Shown: one piece after another, positions 8,320 to 15,212 of the stretch
How positions within the stretch are numbered: the first letter of the stretch is position 1
Layout: the number at the start of each line of letters is the position of its first letter
Notes under the pieces: generated by a model
Database searches by the model: none
Told to the model about the DNA's origin: nothing
What the model saw: the letters and a program-made list of their open reading frames with translations, nothing else
From: Chryseotalea sp. WA131a
GTDB taxonomy: Bacteria > Bacteroidota > Bacteroidia > Cytophagales > Cyclobacteriaceae
Reading direction: 5' to 3'
DNA length: 64,000 bases
Assembly (NCBI GenBank): GCA_025370075.1
Contig: CP073016.1
Span: 2,356,001-2,420,000 of the forward strand
Translations under genes and position numbers: made by a program

Positions 8320-10107
8320 TTATCCATACAATTCTTGCAATTCTAGCTTTTTGATTCTTGCAATGATAGCTCCCTTTGTTCGGCCGAAATGCCGCGCCAT
8401 CTCTTTTATATCAAAGCCCTTGCAAAATAAGGTGGTTAGTTCATCGTCAAGTTCGGTTGTCCATGGTTGGTAGGCATCTTTATGCTTTGTTCTTACTTCG
8501 TTAACCGAATAGGATTTTTCGATTCCCTTTTCTGACTTCTGCGTTTTGGTTGCGATTGGTACTGTTTTGGTTAGCTGTTTTTCTTCTTCGCTGGCTACTT
8601 TAACAATTTGTATTTGTGTGGATGGAGGAAACTCGATCGGCATCAACGCTTCGGGAATGTGAATAGTGTTTTTGGTTCGGGTAATTGCCACATAAAGCAG
8701 ATTGATTTCTTCATTGAGTTTGCCATGATTTATTTCTTCGGCTTTCTTTTCGTTTTTTATGTTCTCTAGTTTTTCTTCTGATAGGAAGTCGTTCACTAGT
8801 TCAATGGAGTCATACTCCATCCCTTTGCAGCGGTGCACTGTGGAGAAAACCATTTCAGCTTTTTCTTTTTCATTGGTGTCAACATGTTTTTCTTTAATGG
8901 CTTTGATGATGTCTGGAATTTCATTTCCATATTCTCGTACGATTTCAACCATCATGGCAAGCTGTACATCTTCCGTTTTTTCAATATAGTCCTCCAACTC
9001 GTCAAGATCTTTCATGGCTTTGATGAGTTTGTCTTTTATCAGATCATGCTTTTTGTTGTAAAGATGTAGCACATCATACAGAGAGGCACCTTCTTCGGCA
9101 TAGGTGTACGAGTTGATGTTACCTTCAAAATAGATGCGCTTTACTTTTTTCTTTTCGGTCACATACTCAATGGCTTTCAGCAACAACCCTAGATTGGTTC
9201 TGGCGATAACGGCTTGGGTTTTAATTTCCGTGTTAGTCCCTTTTCCGATGATGTTTACAGGTATGTATCTATTGATATGGTTTTTGAATTTCAAAACTTC
9301 TACGGCAAGGTTTGCTATGTTTTGACTGAACCTAAAACTGGTGGATAGATGATAGGTTTTAAAATCCAATTTTTCGAGCGAGTTAATAGCAAAACGCCAG
9401 CCATAAATTTGTTGGTGCGTATCGCCCACAATTACTTTGGTTGCTTTTTGCTTAGAAAAAACATCAAGCATGGCAGCAGAAGCATCCTGCCCTTCGTCAA
9501 AAAGTATAAAGTCGTAGCGCAGTGTTGGGTTTGAAAGCTGGAATTTTTTCAGGTAGAAGTCGTGTGTTACTTCAATCTCTCCCTTGTCCATTTTGCCCAA
9601 CAGCAACCTGGTTTGTTTTACGATGTACTCATAAAAAGTAGACACAAAAGTTTTGGCTTTCGCATCGGTGATGGTGTCAAGATAGTTTAGATCCTGAACT
9701 TTCTGTTTGTCACTATTGCAGAAGTAAGCAATAAACTTGTTGATATGGTTTGCGATAACATATTCCGTATGCTTTTCTTCATTGCCTTGTAGATTGAGGA
9801 GTTCGGCAATTTCATTTGTCTTGTATGCCTGCGCTTTTACATTGTAATGGTTTTGAAAAACAACGTGCTTATAAGCAAGGGAATGAGCCGTTTCAACTCT
9901 TACGTTGTGAAGCCCTCTTGCGCTGAACTTTTTGGCCGCCTCAAGTTTTACAGATTTGTTGAATGCGAGGTATAGAATTCTGCTTGTGGAGGGCCGCGTT
10001 TTTGCATATTCTATCACCGTTGTCGTTTTTCCAGAACCAGCAACTGCATTGATTTTAATGTCGCCCGTGGACTGAAGTATCTCTATTTGCTCTTTTGTCA
10101 ACTCCAT
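8320..10107 (-). CDS. UvrD-like superfamily 1 helicase with C-terminal Myb/SANT-like domain
   Basis: The 595-residue protein starts with the Q motif (LTKEQIEILQ) and Walker A VAGSGKTTT at 22-30. It continues with the DEGQDAS Walker B variant, the GDTHQQIYGWR motif III and the late motifs STVHRCKGMEYD and NLLYVAITRTKN of SF1A helicases. After about residue 545 it carries a small DNA-binding-like domain with WTTELDDELTTLF and FGRTKGAIIARIKKL, the pattern of Myb/SANT or GcrA-type helices. This layout suits a DNA helicase of repair or plasmid/phage origin and differs from housekeeping UvrD/PcrA, which is longer. The product is cytosolic and no partner gene is adjacent. Confidence 0.85.
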   Translation of the reverse strand: MELTKEQIEILQSTGDIKINAVAGSGKTTTVIEYAKTRPSTSRILYLAFNKSVKLEAAKKFSARGLHNVRVETAHSLAYKHVVFQNHYNVKAQAYKTNEIAELLNLQGNEEKHTEYVIANHINKFIAYFCNSDKQKVQDLNYLDTITDAKAKTFVSTFYEYIVKQTRLLLGKMDKGEIEVTHDFYLKKFQLSNPTLRYDFILFDEGQDASAAMLDVFSKQKATKVIVGDTHQQIYGWRFAINSLEKLDFKTYHLSTSFRFSQNIANLAVEVLKFKNHINRYIPVNIIGKGTNTEIKTQAVIARTNLGLLLKAIEYVTEKKKVKRIYFEGNINSYTYAEEGASLYDVLHLYNKKHDLIKDKLIKAMKDLDELEDYIEKTEDVQLAMMVEIVREYGNEIPDIIKAIKEKHVDTNEKEKAEMVFSTVHRCKGMEYDSIELVNDFLSEEKLENIKNEKKAEEINHGKLNEEINLLYVAITRTKNTIHIPEALMPIEFPPSTQIQIVKVASEEEKQLTKTVPIATKTQKSEKGIEKSYSVNEVRTKHKDAYQPWTTELDDELTTLFCKGFDIKEMARHFGRTKGAIIARIKKLELQELYG

Positions 10108-10253
10108 AACTACAATGTCTAGCTTTTCTGTTCATTCAAGATAAACAGATAAACATTCTTTGTTGACAAGGTAAATTTTGTCAACGTATTCAAAAATAAC
10201 AAAATAGTCGCCCCAAAGGAGTAAGAGTATATAATCGCGAAAAGCAAAACCAT

Positions 10254-10261
10254 TAGCTTTG
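10254..10261 (+). promoter_or_regulatory. Bacteroidota -7 box before the pseudouridine synthase gene
   Basis: TAGCTTTG fits the TAnnTTTG consensus and ends only 4 nt before the GTG start at 10266. If used, the messenger would be leaderless or nearly so. No convincing -33 TTG is visible. Confidence 0.4.
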
Positions 10262-10265
10262 CTCC

Positions 10266-10985
10266 GTGAAAATTCCAAAATTCAAGTTTGAAGAGGCCAT
10301 CTTGTTTCAAAACGATGATTATGTGCTTATCAACAAACCTCCGTTTATCTCAACCTTAGAAGACCGCAACGACCCCAATAACATTTTGGCTTCGGTAAGG
10401 CAACATTTGGCCGATCCGCAAGTATGCCATCGGCTGGATAAAGATACTTCTGGCGTGCTGGCCATTGCCAAAAACCCAGAGGCGTACCGTCACTTAAGCA
10501 TGCAATTTGAGAATCGAGAAGTGAAAAAGGTATATCATGCGGTGGTGGATGGATTACATCAATTTGAAAATAAGCACGTAGATGCCGCTATTTTAAAACT
10601 AAACGATGGCACAGTAAAAATATCCAGGGATGGAAAATCGGCCCAAACCTCGTTTACAACCTTGGCCACTTACAAAAACCACTCTTTGATTGAATGCCGC
10701 CCGGTAACAGGGCGCATGCACCAAATCCGCATCCATTTGCGTTTGCTCAAGGCGCCCATTGCGGGCGATGAGGTATATGGTGGAAAGCCTTTTTTTGTTT
10801 CGTCTGTGAAGAGGGCCTTTAACCAAAAAAAAGAATCGGAAGAAAAACCCCTGATAACCAGGATGGCATTACACGCTTTTTCCTTAGAATTTGCCCTTTT
10901 GGATGGAAATGAACTTAAAACCGAGGCGCCTTATCCAAAAGATTTCAAGGCACTGGTTCACCAACTATCTGAAAATAAGCGATAA
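10266..10985 (+). CDS. RluA-family RNA pseudouridine synthase
   Basis: The protein (239 residues, GTG start) isomerises specific uridines in rRNA or tRNA. It has the RluA signature HRLDKDTSG at 55-63 with catalytic Asp58. The motif VTGRMHQIRIHL and the later GDEVYGG also match the family. It has no N-terminal S4 domain, so it is the short type resembling RluA/TruC and not RluB/C/D. The target base cannot be assigned. The start is chosen because the family begins just before the NDDYVLINKPP block and no other start lies close by. Confidence 0.9.
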   Translation: MKIPKFKFEEAILFQNDDYVLINKPPFISTLEDRNDPNNILASVRQHLADPQVCHRLDKDTSGVLAIAKNPEAYRHLSMQFENREVKKVYHAVVDGLHQFENKHVDAAILKLNDGTVKISRDGKSAQTSFTTLATYKNHSLIECRPVTGRMHQIRIHLRLLKAPIAGDEVYGGKPFFVSSVKRAFNQKKESEEKPLITRMALHAFSLEFALLDGNELKTEAPYPKDFKALVHQLSENKR

Positions 10986-11030
10986 AAGGGACATAAGGCC
11001 ATTAATTACCAAAAATCAAATCAGTGGGTG

Positions 11031-11061
11031 TTGGATATTCAGTTTCTTGCACCTACTTTTG
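11031..11061 (+). promoter_or_regulatory. Promoter of the rplM-rpsI-rpsB cluster
   Basis: TTG at 11031-11033 and TACTTTTG at 11054-11061 are 20 bp apart, matching the Bacteroidota TTG-N19-21-TAnnTTTG promoter. The start of rplM lies 52 nt downstream. The leader between them holds a small CCCTTT/AAAGGG repeat. Confidence 0.65.
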
Positions 11062-11113
11062 TGTCCCTTTTTAAAGGGGGAACTACGTATTTACAAGTTT
11101 AACACATAAAAAA

Positions 11114-11557
11114 GTGGACCACAATAGTTATAAAACCACCAATACAAACAATGCCACCGCAGATAAGCAGTGGGTGTTGGTAGATGCAAAAGACCAAGTT
11201 TTGGGTCGTGTAGCCAGCCAAATTGCCCGTGTATTGCGCGGCAAACACAAGCCATCCTACACCCCTCAAACCGATATGGGCGATCATGTAGTGGTGATCA
11301 ATGCCGAAAAAGTAAGAATGACAGGTAAGAAGTGGGACAACCGCTTTATGTTCTTTTACTCAGGGTATCCGGGTGGCCAAAAACAAATTTCCCCCAAGAT
11401 GATGGTTCAAAAACATCCTGCACGTTTAATTGAACATAGCGTGCGCGGCATGTTGCCAAAAAATACCATGGGCCGTCAGTTGTTCAGAAGCTTGCACGTT
11501 TATGCGGGCACCGAGCATCCGCACACCTCACAACAACCCAAAGAAATTAAATTCTAA
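11114..11557 (+). CDS. rplM: 50S ribosomal protein L13
   Basis: L13 is an early-assembly protein of the large ribosomal subunit. The 147-residue product carries the hallmark blocks WVLVDAKDQVLGRVAS, LRGKHKPSYTP, GDHVVVINAEKV and RGMLPKNTMGR. It starts at GTG (11114), and the Bacteroidota-type N-terminal extension MDHNSYKTTNTNNATADKQ supports this start. rpsI begins 2 bp after the stop, the normal L13-S9 operon. Confidence 0.98.
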   Translation: MDHNSYKTTNTNNATADKQWVLVDAKDQVLGRVASQIARVLRGKHKPSYTPQTDMGDHVVVINAEKVRMTGKKWDNRFMFFYSGYPGGQKQISPKMMVQKHPARLIEHSVRGMLPKNTMGRQLFRSLHVYAGTEHPHTSQQPKEIKF

Positions 11558-11559
11558 AC

Positions 11560-11946
11560 ATGGAAATAATCAACACACTTGGAAGAAGAAAGACCTCGGT
11601 AGCCCGGATTTACATGCAGCCAGGCAAAGGTCAAATCATCGTTAACGAAAGAGAGTTAAAAGATTATTTCCCTTCAGAAATTTTACAAACTACCGTGCGC
11701 CAAGCATTGACGGTGGTGAAGCAAGAAGCCAACTACGATGTAAATGTAAATGTAGAAGGTGGCGGCAGCAAAGGACAGGCAGAAGCCATTCGCTTGGCCA
11801 TTGCCCGTGCGTTAGTGACGATCAACAATGAAAATCGTCCTGCTTTGAAAAAAGAAGGATTGATGACCCGCGATTCGCGCATGGTGGAGCGCAAGAAACC
11901 AGGTCGCAGAAAAGCAAGAAGGAAGTTCCAATTCAGCAAGCGTTAA
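11560..11946 (+). CDS. rpsI: 30S ribosomal protein S9
   Basis: S9 binds the small-subunit head and reaches the P site with its C-terminal tail. The 128-residue product shows TLGRRKTSVARIYM near the N-terminus, GGGSKGQAEAIRLAIARAL in the middle and the basic tail ending RRKFQFSKR, the conserved Lys-Arg terminus. It is cotranscribed with rplM and is followed 9 bp later by rpsB. Confidence 0.98.
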   Translation: MEIINTLGRRKTSVARIYMQPGKGQIIVNERELKDYFPSEILQTTVRQALTVVKQEANYDVNVNVEGGGSKGQAEAIRLAIARALVTINNENRPALKKEGLMTRDSRMVERKKPGRRKARRKFQFSKR

Positions 11947-11955
11947 TCGATAAGC

Positions 11956-12720
11956 ATGGAGAAGATAACAACACAAAGTTTAATGGATGCAGGTGTTCAT
12001 TTCGGGCACTTGACCAGAAAGTGGAACCCCAAGATGGCCGAGTACATCTACATGGAGAACAACGGTATCCACATTATCGATTTGAACAAAACCTTGAGCT
12101 GCTTGGAAGAAGCAACGTTTGCCATCCGCAACATTGTGCGCAGCGGCAGAAAGGTGATGTTCGTTGCGACCAAAAAGCAAGCAAAAGATGTAGTGACCGA
12201 AGAGGCTACGCGTTTGAACATGCCTTTTGTTACTGAAAGATGGTTGGGCGGTATGCTTACCAACTTTGCTACCATCCGCAAGTCGTTGAAGAAATTGGCG
12301 CAGATTGAGAAAATGATGAAGGACGAGGCTTATGAAAACTTGACCAAAAAGGAAAAGTTGATGATGAGCCGCGAGAAAAGTAAGTTGACCAAACAGTTGG
12401 GTGGTATCAGCGATTTAAACCGTTTGCCTGCTGCTCTTTTTGTGATTGATGTAAAGCGCGAGCACATTGCTGTGGCAGAAGCACAGAAGTTGAACATCCC
12501 CGTTTTTGCGATGGTGGATACCAACTCTGATCCTTCCGATATCGATTTCCCGATTCCGGCCAATGACGATGCTTTCAAGTCGATCTCTATCATCACCGGA
12601 TATTTGGGCAAAGCCATCGAAGAAGCCTTACAAGAACGCAAGAAAGATAAAGAAGAGGCTGGCCAGAAGAAGGAAGAGGAAGACAAGAAAAAAGTAGACG
12701 AGGCGGTGCACGAAGCATGA
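11956..12720 (+). CDS. rpsB: 30S ribosomal protein S2
   Basis: The 254-residue protein has the standard S2 blocks: LMDAGVHFGHLTRKWNPKM at the start, the ERWLGGMLTNF motif at about 95, and IDVKREHIAVAEAQKLNIP near 158. The last 35 residues are a Lys/Glu-rich tail beyond the conserved fold, common in Bacteroidota S2. It follows rpsI by 9 bp. A strong terminator separates it from tsf, which is usually cotranscribed with rpsB. Confidence 0.98.
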   Translation: MEKITTQSLMDAGVHFGHLTRKWNPKMAEYIYMENNGIHIIDLNKTLSCLEEATFAIRNIVRSGRKVMFVATKKQAKDVVTEEATRLNMPFVTERWLGGMLTNFATIRKSLKKLAQIEKMMKDEAYENLTKKEKLMMSREKSKLTKQLGGISDLNRLPAALFVIDVKREHIAVAEAQKLNIPVFAMVDTNSDPSDIDFPIPANDDAFKSISIITGYLGKAIEEALQERKKDKEEAGQKKEEEDKKKVDEAVHEA

Positions 12721-12780
12721 AAATGAATTGATTGGCCGATGTCTGCTTATCGGCAGACAGGTGCTAATGTGCGAATACAA

Positions 12781-12813
12781 AAAAGCATCGGTCGAAAGCC
12801 GATGCTTTTTTTT
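12781..12813 (+). terminator. Rho-independent terminator after rpsB
   Basis: An 11-bp perfect stem AAAAGCATCGG / CCGATGCTTTT (12781-12791 and 12799-12809) with a 7-nt loop is followed by more T residues to 12813. It lies 60 bp after the rpsB stop and upstream of tsf. Confidence 0.88.
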
Positions 12814-12907
12814 GAGGTAGCCAAAGCGTAAAAATTTGATAACAATACCAACAGTAAAAGTGAGTTTTTAAAAATCGTAATTCGTAAATCTTAAATCATA
12901 AATAACT

Positions 12908-13741
12908 ATGTCAGCAATTTCAGCACAAGATGTAAACAAGCTGCGCACCATGACGGGTGCCGGTATGATGGATTGTAAAAAAGCATTGACCGAGGCCAAC
13001 GGAGATTTTGAAAAGGCCGTAGAGATATTAAGAAAAAAAGGACAGAAAGTTTCGGCTTCCCGCTCTGACAAAGATGCCAAAGAAGGTTCTGTATTCGTAA
13101 AACTTTCAGACGACAAAAAAACCGCAATTTTGATTGCCCTAAATTGCGAGACTGATTTCGTAGCCAAGAACGAGGAGTTTCAAAACTTGGGCAGGTTGAT
13201 TGCTGAAACAGCTTTCACAAAAAAATCGGCAACCAAGGAAGCGTTGTTGGCTGAACAACTGGGTGGATTGACCATCAACGACAAGATCACTGAATTGGTA
13301 GGAAAGATTGGGGAGAAATTAGAGATCAGTGCCTACGTGCAAATGAATGGTGAAGCAATTGTTCCCTACATCCATGCTGGTAGTAAATTGGGTGTATTGG
13401 TTTCGTTGAAAGGCGTAAATGGTCAGGATGTAACGGATGCTGGCAAAGATGTAGGCATGCAGATTGCGGCCATGAACCCCGTTGCCGTTGACGAAAAAGG
13501 AGTGGATCAGGAGTTGATCCAAAAGGAAATTGAAATTGCCAAGGCGCAAATTTTAGCGGAAGGCAAGCCTGAGCACATGGTAGAAAAAATTGCGCAAGGC
13601 AAATTGAACAAGTTCTTTAAAGACAGCACCTTGTTGCCACAGGCTTTTGTAAAGGATAACTCAAAAACTGTTGCTCAATACTTAGATAGCGTTAGCAAAG
13701 GCTTAACAGTAGCTGAGTTTAAGCGTGTAGCGATTGGATAA
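12908..13741 (+). CDS. tsf: Translation elongation factor Ts
   Basis: EF-Ts exchanges GDP for GTP on EF-Tu. The 277-residue product shows the N-terminal UBA-like domain with LRTMTGAGMMDCKKAL, the TDFVAKNEEF motif of the core, and the dimerisation and C-terminal modules ending FKRVAIG. The gene is separated from rpsB by 187 bp that include a terminator, so it needs readthrough or its own promoter. The spacer just before the start is a low-complexity stretch built from repeated AAATC and TAAAT words. Confidence 0.97.
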   Translation: MSAISAQDVNKLRTMTGAGMMDCKKALTEANGDFEKAVEILRKKGQKVSASRSDKDAKEGSVFVKLSDDKKTAILIALNCETDFVAKNEEFQNLGRLIAETAFTKKSATKEALLAEQLGGLTINDKITELVGKIGEKLEISAYVQMNGEAIVPYIHAGSKLGVLVSLKGVNGQDVTDAGKDVGMQIAAMNPVAVDEKGVDQELIQKEIEIAKAQILAEGKPEHMVEKIAQGKLNKFFKDSTLLPQAFVKDNSKTVAQYLDSVSKGLTVAEFKRVAIG

Positions 13742-13767
13742 TCGTTATTGATTTTGGTTTGAAAGGG

Positions 13768-14304
13768 GAGGCTGTCTCAAAAGTAGAGACAGCCTTTTTT
13801 GTTAAGAAGTCTTTGCTGGTTTTTAATTAAGGGTGTATGTTTCTAGAGAAAAAAATGATGGATGATTTTATACCGCTAGCTTAGCCAGGTTGTGTGCTAA
13901 CGCAAGCAATCCAGTTTCTATTTTGACTTTTACTAACCATTTGATTATGAACCTTTTGATTTTTTTGTTATGCTTAATGTTGGTAAAAGCAGGTTTCACA
14001 TCCACTCCTCTTAGTCTGCGTCAGATAATCCCTTGCTCGCTTTTCAATCGCTCTTCCGCGTTGTTGTTTTAACCCCCTCAGCCCTTAAACTTTTTCAATA
14101 AAGGGCCTATGTTAGCACCGGATGTTTTTCCGTTAAGAGCTCCCCCAGGTTGAGGAAAAGCATCACCGCCTGGTCGGGCGCAGTAATACTACTTTTGGAT
14201 TAGCACACACCAGCGAGATAGCGACTTGCACCTAAAGAGGAATGCTTCGGTTGCCCTTTTTTTTCTGAAAATAACAAAACAGGCTGCTCTTTTGAGACAG
14301 CCTC
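13768..14304. mobile_element. Decayed, internally deleted insertion sequence (IS1182-like) between tsf and murI
   Basis: The 537-bp segment is bounded by perfect 16-bp inverted ends, GAGGCTGTCTCAAAAG at 13768-13783 and its reverse complement at 14289-14304. The minus strand still encodes transposase pieces. A C-terminal piece reads RGVDVKPAFTNIKHNKKIK and ETGLLALAHNLAKLAV with an in-frame stop before it (about 13873-14060). An N-terminal-like piece, DQAVMLFLNLGELLTEKHPV, ends near 14110. The catalytic middle is missing, as in a MITE-like deletion derivative. Its right end lies within 20 bp of the murI start. Assignment to IS1182 rests on the C-terminal motif and on the end sequence, and is my judgement. 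Confidence 0.75.
13769..13801 (+). terminator. tsf terminator formed by the left end of the insertion-sequence remnant
   Basis: The stem AGGCTGTCTC / GAGACAGCCT (13769-13778 and 13786-13795) with a 7-nt loop is followed by a T-run to 13800. The left arm is part of the element's 16-bp terminal repeat, so the transposon end serves as the terminator 27 bp after tsf. Confidence 0.8.
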
Positions 14305-14306
14305 TC

Positions 14307-14314
14307 TATTTTTG
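14307..14314 (+). promoter_or_regulatory. Bacteroidota -7 box for murI
   Basis: TATTTTTG matches TAnnTTTG. It begins 3 bp beyond the right inverted repeat of the insertion-sequence remnant and ends 7 nt before the likely TTG start of murI. Any -33 element would lie inside the element's end. Confidence 0.4.
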
Positions 14315-14321
14315 CCATGGA

Positions 14322-15128
14322 TTGAATGCAACCTCGCCCATAGGAATTTTTGACAGCGGCATTGGCGGCCTTACGGTAGCTCATGCTATTCGTAAAGCAC
14401 TGCCCAACGAAAGTTTGGTCTATTTTGGTGATACCGCCCACCTACCTTATGGGGATAAATCAGAAGCAGCTATACAAGCCTACTCGATAAAGATTGCGGA
14501 AGTGCTATTGAAAAAAGGGTGCAAGGTGATTGTGATTGCTTGTAATTCTGCTAGCTCGGCAGCGTATGAATTGCTCAAAGAATATGTGCGCAACCAAGCA
14601 CATATAGTAAACGTGATTGACCCAATGGTAGAGCTTGTAAAAGGTAAATTTAGTGGTAAGCGGGTAGGGCTAATTGGCACCAAGCGAACGGTTCAATCAT
14701 CTATCTATTCAAAAAAGTTAGCCGCGCTAGATCCATCCATATCACTTCAACAATTGGCTACCCCGTTGCTGGCACCTATGATCGAAGAAGGCTTTTACAA
14801 TAATAAAATAAGTCATGATATTATTGGTCAATACTTGCAAGATCCATTATTGCACAATATAGAAGCCTTGATATTGGCCTGCACACACTACCCTTTAATC
14901 AAAAAAGAAATTGAAAATTTTTTTCATCATCAAGTTTACATTTTAGATTCCTCCATTGTGGTAGCCACTAAATTAAAGGAATATCTAACGGCTAACCAGT
15001 TGATAAATAGCTCATCCGAGATTTCGCATTATTTTTACGTTTCGGACTACACGGAATCCTTTGAATCGGCTACGCAACTGTTTTTTGGAGCCAGGGTTCA
15101 ATTAGTGTTGCACCGATTATGGTCGTAA
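14322..15128 (+). CDS. murI: Glutamate racemase
   Basis: MurI makes D-glutamate for peptidoglycan. I place the start at the TTG at 14322, giving 268 residues beginning MNATSPIGIFDSGIGG, the family's usual N-terminus and length. The frame is open upstream to 14226, but that part is insertion-sequence DNA. The two catalytic cysteines are present in ACNSASS (Cys74) and ACTHYPL (Cys187), as are the FGDTAHLPYG and GLIGT blocks. The gene stands directly against the right end of a decayed insertion sequence, so its original upstream region has probably been replaced. Confidence 0.92.
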   Translation: MNATSPIGIFDSGIGGLTVAHAIRKALPNESLVYFGDTAHLPYGDKSEAAIQAYSIKIAEVLLKKGCKVIVIACNSASSAAYELLKEYVRNQAHIVNVIDPMVELVKGKFSGKRVGLIGTKRTVQSSIYSKKLAALDPSISLQQLATPLLAPMIEEGFYNNKISHDIIGQYLQDPLLHNIEALILACTHYPLIKKEIENFFHHQVYILDSSIVVATKLKEYLTANQLINSSSEISHYFYVSDYTESFESATQLFFGARVQLVLHRLWS

Positions 15129-15212
15129 CTAATCAATTTGATGTAAGTTTTGAACAAATATTACCTATTTTATCATTCCTAAAACACTGACATTGCCTGA
15201 ATAATCATTGTT

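Noticed and set aside
10119..10310. 63-residue hydrophobic frame on the minus strand
   Set aside because: It overlaps the start of the pseudouridine synthase gene and its promoter, has no family resemblance, and lies in AT-rich upstream DNA.
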